The translations under genes were made by a program, and so were the position numbers. Of a stretch of 9,904 nt of DNA, positions 1 to 8,001 are shown one piece after another. The number at the start of each line of letters is the position of its first letter. Position 1 is the stretch's first letter. The notes beneath the pieces are model-generated. The model was not told where the DNA came from. It saw only the letters and a list, made by a program, of their open reading frames with translations, and did not search any database. This DNA comes from an uncultured Lachnospiraceae bacterium (GTDB lineage Bacteria; Bacillota; Clostridia; Lachnospirales; Lachnospiraceae), in assembly GCA_934351765.1 (NCBI GenBank), contig CAKRJM010000071.1:1-9904 (forward strand), in the 5' to 3' direction.

Positions 1-47
1 CGAGCTTGGTTCTGCGGGAAGACCGTATTCTGGATAAGGTAAGATAA
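1..47 (+). CDS. 3' end of an upstream gene (partial)
   Basis: Reading from base 3 gives a short C-terminal tail (SLVLREDRILDKVR) ending at TAA 45-47. It lies 15 bases before the next start codon, as expected for the preceding gene of an operon. The other two + frames also close within the first 42 bases but read less like protein. The family cannot be recognised from 14 residues. Because the downstream genes include a corrinoid salvage enzyme, a corrinoid transporter subunit would be a natural neighbour, but nothing in these residues shows that. Confidence 0.4.
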   Translation, partial: SLVLREDRILDKVR

Positions 48-62
48 GAGGGAGATGTTCAC

Positions 63-1040
63 ATGCGGATAAATACTATTAACATTACCGACTGTGATAT
101 GGATGAGGAACGCTACCGGGACTGTGCCGATCTGGAGGCCATGATCCGGGGAATCGGCTTTGACGGGATTGAGTTTATGCATATTGAGGGCGGAAAGGAA
201 GCTTTCTTTGATCCGTCTCTGGTTTTCGGTGTCCACCTGCGCTACTTTAATGAGTGGGTAGATCTCTGGCGGGGAGATCTGAATGGATTAAAAAAAGAGT
301 ATGACAGTCTGGAGACGGCGAAGAAGATCTTCGGAGGCCTGGATCCGTCGGGTATGATGGCCATGTTCCGGGAGGATCTGGAGCGGGCGAAGCGTCTGAA
401 TGCACGGTATGTGGTGTTTCATGTGAGCAACGTGAAGATCCCGGAATATTTTTCGGGCCGATGCGCATACAGTGATGAAGAGGTGGTCGATGCGGCGGCG
501 GAGCTGATCAACGAGCTACTGGACGGCAGGGATTATGAGTTTGAGTTCCTGGTGGAAAATCTGTGGTGGCCGGGGCTTACCATGACCCGACCGGAGATCA
601 CAGGGCGGCTTCTGGATCAGATCCATTATCCGAAGACCGGGATCATGCTGGACACGGGGCATCTGCTCCACACCAATCTGGAATTACAGACCCAGGAGGA
701 GGGCATCGCCTATATAAAAGAGATGATCCGAAAGCACGGAGATCTGGCGAAGCGGATCCGCGGCATTCATCTGAACCAGAGTCTGACCGGCGCCTATGTG
801 AAGGAGCTGTACGCGAAGCATCTGGCTATGCCAAAGACCTATGAGGAGCGGATTTCCCTCTGCTATCAGCATGTGTTCCAGATCGACTGTCATGAGCCGT
901 TTACAACGCGGGCCGTCAGGGAGCTTCTTGAGGTCATCGATCCGGCTTATGTGACCTTTGAGCTGATCAGCGTAAGCCGGGAAGCTCATGAGCGGGCATT
1001 AAAGCTCCAGTGGGAGGCTCTTTACGGGGAGGAGGCATGA
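63..1040 (+). CDS. TIM-barrel protein, xylose isomerase-like / sugar phosphate isomerase-epimerase family
   Basis: This 325-residue cytoplasmic protein has the fold of the AP endonuclease 2/xylose isomerase-like superfamily (COG1082 type). Alternating strand-end motifs are visible: GIEFMH (about 35-40), VHLRYF (57-62), VVFHVSN (117-123), LVENLWW (163-169), IMLDTGH (194-200), IRGIHLN (232-238), QIDCHEPF (273-280) and YVTFELIS (296-303). E165, D197, H200, H236 and E300 sit where the family's divalent-metal ligands usually lie, so a metal-dependent isomerase, epimerase or lyase activity is likely. The substrate cannot be read from sequence. The start at 63 follows a GAGGGAG ribosome binding site. 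The stop overlaps the next start codon as ATGA, coupling it to the CbiZ-like gene, so a role in corrinoid salvage is possible but is inference from context. It could instead be an unrelated sugar-metabolism enzyme that happens to share the transcript. Confidence 0.88.
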   Translation: MRINTINITDCDMDEERYRDCADLEAMIRGIGFDGIEFMHIEGGKEAFFDPSLVFGVHLRYFNEWVDLWRGDLNGLKKEYDSLETAKKIFGGLDPSGMMAMFREDLERAKRLNARYVVFHVSNVKIPEYFSGRCAYSDEEVVDAAAELINELLDGRDYEFEFLVENLWWPGLTMTRPEITGRLLDQIHYPKTGIMLDTGHLLHTNLELQTQEEGIAYIKEMIRKHGDLAKRIRGIHLNQSLTGAYVKELYAKHLAMPKTYEERISLCYQHVFQIDCHEPFTTRAVRELLEVIDPAYVTFELISVSREAHERALKLQWEALYGEEA

Positions 1041-2179
1041 ATGAAACCATGAAGCTTTGTGAACTGTCGGACGGGGATACCCTTCACCGCTATAAGCAGT
1101 CCCTGGTGGTCTGTTTTCATGGAAAACGGAAGGTCTTAAGCACCGGTCCCAATAACGGCGGCCTGCGGTCTGATCTGCAGGCTGTCTTTAATTATGATGG
1201 AAATCCGGGAAGCGGGATGCAGGCTTCCATGCGGGCAGATACCTATGAGGAGCATATGAACCTGGTGGCTGGGGAGGATCTTGGGTTGGATCCCGGGAAA
1301 TGCACCGGACTCTGCACTGCGGCGAGCATGTATCATGCCGCCATTGTGCGAAACGATTATGACGATTTTTCCGTGACTGCCATTGTCACCGGAGGAATTT
1401 ATCACAATGCCGGACGGATCGGAGATCCGGCGTTCTGGCATGAGCAGGCCGGGATTTTTCATCAGGTGCCTCTGGGAACCATCAATATTCTCCTGCTCAT
1501 CGACGCGGATCTGACTGACGGCGCGCTGGTCCGTGCGCTGGTATCCTGCACCGAGGCGAAAACGGCGGCCATCCAGGAGCTCCTCGCGCCTAGCCGGTAT
1601 TCCAGAGGGCTTGCCACCGGATCCGGCACCGACGGAACGATTGTGTTCTGCAATATGGAATCGGACACGCATCTTACGGATGCGGGCAAGCATTCCAAGC
1701 TGGGAGAATTGATTGGCCGTACGGTGAAGCAGGCTGTGAAGCAGGCATTGAAGAAGCAGACCGGTCTTTGCCCGAACTTCCAGCATGATATCTTAAACCG
1801 CATGGACCGGTTCGGCGTCACGGAGGATGCCCTCTGGAACCGTTACAAAAAACAGGGCGGAAGCATGCGGCGGGCCGAGTTTACCGACCGTCTGGATGCA
1901 CGGAAAACAGAAAACCGACTGGTAACCGGTTCCTCCCTGTATGCGCATTTATTAGATCAGCTGGACTGGGGATTGCTCACATCCGGAGAGGCGGAAGAAG
2001 CCGGGGCGGCGCTGTTAAAGCAGATGGGATTTCCGGGTAAGCGTGAGAAAGCTTTCGATATGGAGGAAGAATCCTGGCAGGAGCCGGAACAGGAAGAGCG
2101 CGAAGCCGGGATCAGACGAATGACGGAATGGTATCTGGACGGACTGATCGGGTATCTTGCGGAAGAAGGACGGTGGTAA
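1037..2179 (+). CDS. cbiZ: Adenosylcobinamide amidohydrolase (CbiZ family) with C-terminal extension
   Basis: CbiZ enzymes cleave the amide linking the aminopropanol arm to the corrin ring, giving adenosylcobyric acid. This lets cells salvage cobinamide or remodel foreign cobamides. The CbiZ signatures are clear: VLSTGPNNGGLRSD (33-46), CTAASM (93-98), AIVTGGIYHNAGRIGDPA (115-132), GTINILLLID (147-156), EAKTAAIQELL (173-183), ATGSGTDGTIV (193-203) and GKHSKLGELIG (217-227). The core ends near residue 240. Residues 241-380 form an extra region with no motif I recognise, including an acidic stretch at about 342-356. Family members are often only slightly longer than the core. The start at 1037 was chosen over the in-frame ATG at 1010 because GGGGAGGAGG lies just before it and because ATGA couples it to the upstream TIM-barrel gene. 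It is followed by a terminator at 2233. No cobalamin riboswitch is visible inside the window, though one could lie upstream of it. Confidence 0.88.
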   Translation: MNETMKLCELSDGDTLHRYKQSLVVCFHGKRKVLSTGPNNGGLRSDLQAVFNYDGNPGSGMQASMRADTYEEHMNLVAGEDLGLDPGKCTGLCTAASMYHAAIVRNDYDDFSVTAIVTGGIYHNAGRIGDPAFWHEQAGIFHQVPLGTINILLLIDADLTDGALVRALVSCTEAKTAAIQELLAPSRYSRGLATGSGTDGTIVFCNMESDTHLTDAGKHSKLGELIGRTVKQAVKQALKKQTGLCPNFQHDILNRMDRFGVTEDALWNRYKKQGGSMRRAEFTDRLDARKTENRLVTGSSLYAHLLDQLDWGLLTSGEAEEAGAALLKQMGFPGKREKAFDMEEESWQEPEQEEREAGIRRMTEWYLDGLIGYLAEEGRW

Positions 2180-2232
2180 TGCTCCTTTCGCAATCGATAC
2201 GCCGTCCCGGCCACCGACTGTAAGGCTTGTCT

Positions 2233-2263
2233 GTAACCGGTCGAAAGGCCGGTTACTTTTCTT
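2233..2263 (+). terminator. Rho-independent terminator after the cbiZ-like gene
   Basis: GTAACCGGTC (2233-2242) pairs with GGCCGGTTAC (2247-2256) with one T-G wobble. They enclose a GAAA tetraloop and are followed directly by TTTTCTT. The hairpin lies 53 bases after the stop of the cbiZ-like gene, so it should end that transcript. Confidence 0.85.
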
Positions 2264-2283
2264 CATAGGACGAACTTTCCGAT

Positions 2284-2331
2284 AAAAAAACAGATCTCCG
2301 GGCCGGTTATCCCACTCAGAGATCTGTTTTT
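2284..2331. terminator. Bidirectional terminator between convergent genes
   Basis: CAGATCTC (2291-2298) pairs perfectly with GAGATCTG (2319-2326). The left arm is preceded by seven A (2284-2290) and the right arm is followed by five T (2327-2331), so it can act on both strands. On the - strand it lies 21 bases past the stop of the cupin-like gene and should be its terminator. On the + strand it backs up the hairpin at 2233. The 20-base loop contains GGCCGGTTAT, nearly identical to one arm of the first terminator. Confidence 0.85.
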
Positions 2332-2351
2332 CGATTAATCAAAATTCAAAA

Positions 2352-2804
2352 TTATTCTCCGATTACCTCTTCAGCCAGATCCATTCTGGGAGCTTCCTGT
2401 ACGGGAGAGACAACGATTGCCTTAAAGGTATCGCCTTCTGCTACAGCTACGAAATGACCCTTGCCTGCAGCAATATCAAGCTGGGTTCCGGCAGGGATCC
2501 GGACGATCTGTGCGGTGTCCATAGCAGGCTTTCCGTCTGCGATGTCGATGAAGAGCATTAATGCGGTCCCCTCGGTGAAGTAGAACTGCTCAGCGTCCTC
2601 ATGATACTCGATGGCGGTGAAGTTGGGAGTATGATGCCAGCCCTGAAGCACACCGGCCATGATCTTATTGGTTTTGAATTCAGTTACTACGGGGAATGCG
2701 GTCCACTCAAAGAAATCCTCTTTGTAAGCCTCGCAGGTATCGGTGAACTTTACGTTTACGCCCTTAATGGTTACGTCCTTAATGTCCTGAATCTTTACGT
2801 TCAT
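2352..2804 (-). CDS. Small cupin-like (possibly ureidoglycolate lyase-like) protein
   Basis: This is a 150-residue soluble protein with no signal peptide or membrane segment. Its middle and end read as a beta-rich cupin or ureidoglycolate-lyase-type barrel: GWHHTPNFTAIEYHEDAEQF (about 55-74), YFTEGTALMLFIDIADG (75-91), VRIPAGTQLDIAAGKGHFVA (about 100-119) and FKAIVVSP (126-133). H56, H57, E69 and H118 are candidate metal or substrate contacts, but the match to a canonical cupin metal motif is loose. The open frame extends upstream to 2915. ATG 2804 was chosen because an AAAGGAGGA site lies 12 bases before it and because the -10 element of its promoter (2856-2861) lies inside the longer frame. 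The gene stands alone, ended by the bidirectional terminator and divergent from argS. No pathway partner is adjacent, so the function stays open. Fold assignment is moderate, enzymatic role unknown. Confidence 0.65.
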   Translation of the reverse strand: MNVKIQDIKDVTIKGVNVKFTDTCEAYKEDFFEWTAFPVVTEFKTNKIMAGVLQGWHHTPNFTAIEYHEDAEQFYFTEGTALMLFIDIADGKPAMDTAQIVRIPAGTQLDIAAGKGHFVAVAEGDTFKAIVVSPVQEAPRMDLAEEVIGE

Positions 2805-2855
2805 GATGAATGGTATCCTCCTTTTATGTACTTTGTTCGTCGTCGTACGATCTCC

Positions 2856-2884
2856 AGTATAGCACGATGCCCTCCGAAAGGAAA
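2856..2884 (-). promoter_or_regulatory. Promoter of the cupin-like gene (extended -10)
   Basis: On the - strand the sequence reads TGC-TATACT, with TATACT at 2861-2856 and the extended TG at 2864-2863. A weak -35 candidate, TTTCCT (2884-2879), lies 17 bases upstream. Transcription would begin near 2849, about 45 bases before ATG 2804, leaving room for the AAAGGAGGA ribosome binding site. The extended TG compensates for the poor -35. Confidence 0.55.
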
Positions 2885-2894
2885 GAAGAAATGC

Positions 2895-2923
2895 TGGATT
2901 TTTCCATGAAAGCATATTATAAT
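2895..2923 (+). promoter_or_regulatory. Promoter of argS
   Basis: A perfect TATAAT at 2918-2923 is preceded, after a 17-base spacer, by a weak -35 match TGGATT (2895-2900). The predicted start near 2930 leaves a leader of only about 36 bases before ATG 2966. That is too short for an arginine T-box riboswitch, so control by tRNA-sensing attenuation is unlikely here. Confidence 0.6.
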
Positions 2924-2965
2924 AGTTCAGATAGACTGTGTGAAAAAAAAGTTGGAGATAAGATT

Positions 2966-4735
2966 ATGAAAAAACTCATTGATCAGATTGGAGAACTGAT
3001 GGCCCGGGGCTTTGAGGCCTGCGGCTATGACCGGAAGCTTGGAAAGGTAACGCTGTCCAACCGTCCGGATCTTTGTGAATTTCAGTGCAACGGCGCCATG
3101 GCCGGTGCGAAGCTTTATAAAAAAGCGCCCATCATGATCGCAAACGATGTGGTGGAGAAGCTTGAGGGGGAGGCCGCCTTTGCGGAGATCACGGCAGTAA
3201 ATCCCGGATTTATCAACATCAGGCTGTCCGGCGCTTATGCGGCAGATTACTTAAATGCCATGAATGCCGATGAAAAGCTGGGTGTTTCCTATGAAGGAAA
3301 GAAAGAGACCATTGTGATCGATTACGGCGGCCCCAATGTGGCGAAGCCTCTTCATGTGGGACATCTTCGCTCTGCCATCATCGGAGAGAGCATGAAGCGC
3401 CTTTACCGGTTCCTGGGCCATGAGGTCATCGGCGATGTCCATCTGGGTGACTGGGGTCTGCAGATGGGACTGATCATCGAGGAGTTAAAGGAGCGGAAGC
3501 CCAACCTCCCGTATTTCGATGAGAGCTATACCGGAGAATATCCTGCCGAAGCGCCCTTTACCATTGCGGAGCTGGAGGAGATTTATCCGGCGGCCAGCGC
3601 CAAGGCCAAGGAGGATGAAGCGTTCGCGAAGAAGGCACACGATGCGACCTTTAAGCTTCAGAACGGTGATAAGGGCTATATGGCGATCTGGAATCATATC
3701 CTGAATGTATCGGTTTCGGATCTGAAGAAGAATTATGCGAAGTTAAATGTAACCTTTGATATCTGGAAAAAGGAGAGCGATGCTCAGCCCTATATTCCGG
3801 CCATGATCGAAGATATGAAGAAGAAGGGGCTGGCCCATGAAAGCCAGGGTGCGCTGGTAGTTGATGTAAAGGAAGACAGCGATACCAAGGAGATCCCGCC
3901 CTGTATTCTGTTAAAATCCGATGGTGCGACCCTGTACTCCACCACCGATCTTGCAACGCTGGTGGAGCGGGAAAAACTGTTCCATCCCGATCGTGTTCTT
4001 TACGTGGTCGACAAGCGCCAGGAGCTTCATTTCACCCAGGTGTTCCGCTGTGCAAAGAAGGCCGGGATCGTGCGTCCGGAGACGGAGCTCAATTTCTTAG
4101 GCTTCGGCACCATGAACGGCAAGGACGGAAAGCCCTTTAAGACAAGAGACGGCGGAGTGATGCGGCTGGAATATCTCATTAAAGAGATCAGCGATGCGGT
4201 TTATGAAAAGATCATGGAGAACCGTACCGTGGAGGAGAGCGAGGCCAGAACGACTGCGCAGATCGTGGGGCTGGCGGCTCTGAAATACGGAGATCTGTCC
4301 AATCAGGCATCCAAGGACTATGTGTTTGATGTGGATCGGGTCATTTCCTTTGAGGGAGATACCGGCCCCTATCTTCTTTATACCATTGTCCGGATCAAGT
4401 CGATCCAGGGCAAATATGCGGCTCTTCCGGAGAAGTTTGCCGGAGAGGCCAAGATCCTTCCGGCTGCATCTGAGAGCGAGAAGGCGCTTCAGCTTTCCGT
4501 AAGCCGGATGTCTGATGCGCTGACGGCGGCCTTTGAGGAGCGTGCGCCTCATAAGATCTGCCAGTATGTTTATGAACTGTCCAATGCCTTTAACCGGTTC
4601 TACCATGAGACAAAGATCATGGCAGAGGAGGATAAGGAGCGCCAGGCATCCTACATCTGTCTTCTGGAGCTTACCAGACGGGTGTTAGAGACCTGCATCG
4701 ATCTTCTTGGATTTGAGGCACCGGACAGAATGTAA
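2966..4735 (+). CDS. argS: Arginyl-tRNA synthetase
   Basis: This class I aminoacyl-tRNA synthetase of 589 residues charges tRNA-Arg with arginine, using ATP, in the cytoplasm. The N-terminal Add-1 (tRNA D-loop recognising) domain covers about residues 1-95. The catalytic domain carries GGPNVAKPLHVGHLRS with the HIGH-type HVGH at 130-133, followed by GDVHLGDWGLQMG (157-169). In place of a canonical KMSKS there is GKPFKTRDGG (FKTR at 391-394), as is usual for many bacterial ArgS. The DALR anticodon-binding domain begins after DTGPYLLYTIVRIKSI (about 465-480) and the protein ends in LGFEAPDRM, typical of the family. ATG 2966 is chosen because GGAGA lies 7 bases before it and because the promoter -10 at 2918 falls inside the longer frame that opens at 2810. 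Length and motifs are complete. The SNF2 gene follows after 17 bases and is probably co-transcribed. Confidence 0.97.
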   Translation: MKKLIDQIGELMARGFEACGYDRKLGKVTLSNRPDLCEFQCNGAMAGAKLYKKAPIMIANDVVEKLEGEAAFAEITAVNPGFINIRLSGAYAADYLNAMNADEKLGVSYEGKKETIVIDYGGPNVAKPLHVGHLRSAIIGESMKRLYRFLGHEVIGDVHLGDWGLQMGLIIEELKERKPNLPYFDESYTGEYPAEAPFTIAELEEIYPAASAKAKEDEAFAKKAHDATFKLQNGDKGYMAIWNHILNVSVSDLKKNYAKLNVTFDIWKKESDAQPYIPAMIEDMKKKGLAHESQGALVVDVKEDSDTKEIPPCILLKSDGATLYSTTDLATLVEREKLFHPDRVLYVVDKRQELHFTQVFRCAKKAGIVRPETELNFLGFGTMNGKDGKPFKTRDGGVMRLEYLIKEISDAVYEKIMENRTVEESEARTTAQIVGLAALKYGDLSNQASKDYVFDVDRVISFEGDTGPYLLYTIVRIKSIQGKYAALPEKFAGEAKILPAASESEKALQLSVSRMSDALTAAFEERAPHKICQYVYELSNAFNRFYHETKIMAEEDKERQASYICLLELTRRVLETCIDLLGFEAPDRM

Positions 4736-4752
4736 AAAGCAGGTGAACAGGT

Positions 4753-7700
4753 ATGTCATTCTCCAGTGAGACCATTCGGAAAAAGACCAGAAGCAGCGAG
4801 GAATATGAAAAGGGCAGGGCGCTGTTCCGCGAGGGCAGGGTGCGCCTGCTTTCCAGTGAAAGCTTCTGGAAGGGAGAAGAAACTTTAAAAGTGCTTGTGG
4901 ACGAGGACGGACAGGAATACCGGGTGTCGCTGCTCATCAAGGGCGGCTGTATCTACCAGGCATCCTGCCAGTGTCCTTCCCACCGCGAATATAAAGGGCT
5001 GTGCTGCCATGAGGCGGCAGCAGCCTTTTATGCAATGGAGAAAAAGGAAGAGGAAAGTACGCCTCATGTGCCCACCGGCGGTGCGGTCAAGCACATGCTC
5101 CAGAGCTATGTTGGCCATGAAATGACGAAGGTTCTGGTATCCAAAATGGAGGAACCGGTCTGCCTGATCCCGGTTTTCCGGAATGTCCGCCAGACACTGG
5201 CCCTGTCGTTCCGGATCGGAACCGGGCGGCTGTATCAGCTTCGGGATCTGGAGGCGTTTGCGGACGCCCTGGAGGAAGAGGCCTATGTAGAATACGGAAA
5301 GCAGCTGGGATTTTATCACACGCTCGATGCCTTTGAGGAGACCTCGGCAAAGCTGGCAGAGGAGGCCGCAAGGACGGTGGCAGAGAGCCGGTATCTGGAG
5401 GAACGGCTGAATCCTTTGCGGACCGAAACGCGGAGCGCCATGCGGGAGCTGGAGCTTTCTCCGGCAGGCTGTGACAATTTTTTGAAGCTTCTGTACGGAA
5501 AAGAAGCGCTGTTTTCCTTTGATGGACGGGAGGAGCTTCCCCTTCTCATCAAAAAAGAAAATCCCAGGCTTTACGGTGTGATCCGAGCCTGCGGACGGGA
5601 CGGCTTTCGTGTTTCGTTTCCGGAGAATTTCCGGGTTATTTACGGAAAAAAAAGGCTTTATGTGGCCATGGGAACGACCCTTTACTGCTGTGACCGGTCG
5701 GCAAGCCGGGCACTGTGGGAGTTTTTCCGTGCCATGACGAAGGATCCGGCTATGGAGGAGTGGTCGGTGCAGCTAAATGCCAAGGATATGCCCTCGTTCT
5801 GCGACTATGTGATTCCGGAGATTTCGCCCTTTGTGAATCTGGAACCGCTTGGAGTGGACCTGGAGCAGTACCATCTGGAGCCCTTAAAGCCCCGGTTTTA
5901 TTTTGACTGTCCGGGAGAGGACGAGGTGACGCTGCGGGCAGAGTTCTGGTATGGAAAGGAATGTTTTACGCCGTTTGACCACCCTGGGTTTTCCGAAATC
6001 TCCAGAGATCAGGTTGGCGAACTGATGGTGGGAACAGTCATCAAGAAGTATTTTACGGGCCGTTATGCCGACAAGAGCCGGTTTGTGATCTGGGACGATG
6101 ACAGCGCCGTTTACCGGCTTCTCACGGAAGGTCTGGAGGAATTTTCCAGTTATGGCGAGGTGACGCTTTCTCCGTCCATGAAAAATCTGACGGTGCTTCC
6201 GAAGCGGGAGCTTTCCTTCGGGGTTACCATGGGAAATGGCTGGCTGGAGCTTAATGTGGACGCGGGGGAGCTGTCTCCGGCGGAGCTTTCCGGCGCGCTG
6301 GCGGCATACCGCATGAAGCAGAGCTTTTACCGGACAAGATCCGGCGCGTTTCTGCCGGTGAACGGGGTGGGCTTCGGAACGCTGGAGGAGCTTTCCAGAC
6401 TGACGGAGCAGCGGACGTCTGCTTCGGTACGGCTTCCGTCCTACCGGAGCTTCTTTGTGGATCATGTGCTGCGGGACGGAAAGCACATTTCCTTCCGTGG
6501 GGATGACGGCTTCCGAAATCTGGTGCGGGCGGTGAGCCACCCGGAGGAGCAGGAGGCCATTGAGGTGCCGAAGACTCTTCATGGAACGCTCAGGGAGTAT
6601 CAGCGGCAGGGATATGTGTGGCTGCGGACGCTGGACCGGTACGGACTCGGCGGGATCCTGGCTGATGAGATGGGACTCGGAAAGACGATTCAGGTCATTG
6701 CCCTGCTGGCGGACGAGGCAGAGAAACATCCGGAGATGGAGGCGTTGATCGTGTGTCCGTCATCGCTGATCTACAACTGGGAGAGCGAGCTTCATAAGTT
6801 TGCTCCCGGGCTGTCGGTCCAGGTCATTGCGGGGACGGCGGAGGAACGGAAGGCGCTTCTGGAGCAGGAGCATGCGCAGGTGTCCATCACGTCCTATGAT
6901 CTGCTGCGGCGGGATATCGCCCTTTATGAAGAACGGGAATTCCGGTTCCAGATTTTAGACGAAGCACAGTATATTAAAAATCACTTGACCCAGAACGCCA
7001 GGGCGGTGAAAAAGATCCGGGCGAGAGGCCGGTTTGCCTTGACCGGAACCCCCATGGAGAACCGGTTAAGTGATTTATGGAGCATTTTTGATTTTCTGAT
7101 GCCAGGCTTTTTGTTCAGCTGCAGCCGGTTTCGCCGGGAGTTTGAGATCCCCATCGTAAAGGACGGCGATAAGGCAGCGTTAAAGCGGCTCCATCGTATG
7201 ACCGGGCCATTTCTGCTGCGGCGCTATAAAAAAGAGGTGCTTCGGGATCTGCCCGACAAGCTGGAAGAGGTGGTTTATTCCGGCATGGAACCGGAGCAGC
7301 GGAAGCTTTATGCGGCGCATGCTCTGCGGTTAAAGGAGGAGCTGGAGTCCGGCGGCGATGCCGGATACCAGAAGGATCGGATGAAATTTTTATCGGAGCT
7401 TCTGCGTCTGCGCCAGATCTGCTGTGATCCTTCCCTGTGCTATGAGGGCTACAGGGGCGGCTCCGGAAAGCTGGATACCTGTATGGAGCTCATTGAGAGT
7501 GCGGTGGCAGCCGGACATAAGATCCTGGTATTTTCCCAGTTTACGTCCATGCTGGAGATCCTTGGAAAACGGCTGGAAAAGGCGAAGCTGTCCTATCATC
7601 TGCTGACCGGGCAGACCGGAAAGGAGGAGCGGATCGCGCTGGTGCGGTCCTTTAACCAGGATCAGGTTCCGCTGTTCCTCATTTCCTTAAAGGCCGGAGG

Positions 7701-8001
7701 CACCGGATTAAACCTGACAGCGGCGGATCTGGTGATCCATTATGATCCCTGGTGGAATCTGGCGGCGGAGAATCAGGCAACGGACCGGGCACACCGGATC
7801 GGCCAGAAAAAGAAGGTTTCCGTGTTCCGGCTCATCGCACGGGATACCATTGAGGAGGGTGTGTTAAAGCTTCAGAATCAGAAGCGGGAGCTGGAAAAGC
7901 AAGTAACGGAAGGTGCTTCCTCGGTGGCTGACATGAGCCGGGAGGAGCTGTTATCCATCTTAACGGAGGAATCAGATGACATACATGGATCTTCACTGTG
8001 A
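4753..8001 (+). CDS. SNF2-family ATPase/helicase with N-terminal SWIM zinc finger
   Basis: This 1082-residue cytoplasmic protein belongs to the bacterial SNF2 family of double-stranded DNA translocases, which remodel protein-DNA complexes. A SWIM zinc finger is visible as C72-x-C74 and C84-x-H86. A long middle region (roughly 220-610) corresponds to the bacterial SNF2-associated domain. The RecA-like core follows: motif I ADEMGLGKT with K644, motif II DEAQ at 736-739, motif III LTGTPMENRLSDLW (about 761-774), motif V SLKAGGTGLNL, and motif VI QATDRAHRIGQ with arginine fingers R1012 and R1015. DEAQ instead of DEAH is common in bacterial members. The start follows AGGTGA (4741-4746), 17 bases after argS. 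The last 26 bases overlap the dipeptidase gene. All ATPase motifs are intact. The biological target is unknown: members occur both as housekeeping proteins and in defence islands, but no nuclease, methylase or other defence partner is adjacent here. Confidence 0.95.
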   Translation: MSFSSETIRKKTRSSEEYEKGRALFREGRVRLLSSESFWKGEETLKVLVDEDGQEYRVSLLIKGGCIYQASCQCPSHREYKGLCCHEAAAAFYAMEKKEEESTPHVPTGGAVKHMLQSYVGHEMTKVLVSKMEEPVCLIPVFRNVRQTLALSFRIGTGRLYQLRDLEAFADALEEEAYVEYGKQLGFYHTLDAFEETSAKLAEEAARTVAESRYLEERLNPLRTETRSAMRELELSPAGCDNFLKLLYGKEALFSFDGREELPLLIKKENPRLYGVIRACGRDGFRVSFPENFRVIYGKKRLYVAMGTTLYCCDRSASRALWEFFRAMTKDPAMEEWSVQLNAKDMPSFCDYVIPEISPFVNLEPLGVDLEQYHLEPLKPRFYFDCPGEDEVTLRAEFWYGKECFTPFDHPGFSEISRDQVGELMVGTVIKKYFTGRYADKSRFVIWDDDSAVYRLLTEGLEEFSSYGEVTLSPSMKNLTVLPKRELSFGVTMGNGWLELNVDAGELSPAELSGALAAYRMKQSFYRTRSGAFLPVNGVGFGTLEELSRLTEQRTSASVRLPSYRSFFVDHVLRDGKHISFRGDDGFRNLVRAVSHPEEQEAIEVPKTLHGTLREYQRQGYVWLRTLDRYGLGGILADEMGLGKTIQVIALLADEAEKHPEMEALIVCPSSLIYNWESELHKFAPGLSVQVIAGTAEERKALLEQEHAQVSITSYDLLRRDIALYEEREFRFQILDEAQYIKNHLTQNARAVKKIRARGRFALTGTPMENRLSDLWSIFDFLMPGFLFSCSRFRREFEIPIVKDGDKAALKRLHRMTGPFLLRRYKKEVLRDLPDKLEEVVYSGMEPEQRKLYAAHALRLKEELESGGDAGYQKDRMKFLSELLRLRQICCDPSLCYEGYRGGSGKLDTCMELIESAVAAGHKILVFSQFTSMLEILGKRLEKAKLSYHLLTGQTGKEERIALVRSFNQDQVPLFLISLKAGGTGLNLTAADLVIHYDPWWNLAAENQATDRAHRIGQKKKVSVFRLIARDTIEEGVLKLQNQKRELEKQVTEGASSVADMSREELLSILTEESDDIHGSSL

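Noticed and set aside
1010..1036. In-frame upstream ATG as start of the CbiZ gene
   Set aside because: It lies inside the upstream gene without a good ribosome binding site, whereas ATG 1037 has GGGGAGGAGG before it and an ATGA overlap.
1136..1786. Antisense frame (216 codons) inside the cbiZ-like gene
   Set aside because: It is a shadow of conserved CbiZ coding sequence, with no ribosome binding site or recognisable domain.
2810..2965. Longer N-terminus for ArgS
   Set aside because: The extra 52 codons cover the intergenic promoters and do not resemble ArgS. ATG 2966 gives the usual N-terminus with a ribosome binding site.
2930..2965. T-box riboswitch upstream of argS
   Set aside because: The predicted leader is about 36 bases, with no specifier stem, T-box sequence or terminator.
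5884..6729. Long antisense frame (281 codons) inside the SNF2 gene
   Set aside because: It is basic and low in hydrophobic pattern, typical of a shadow of G+C-rich coding DNA, and the + strand gene is intact with all family motifs.
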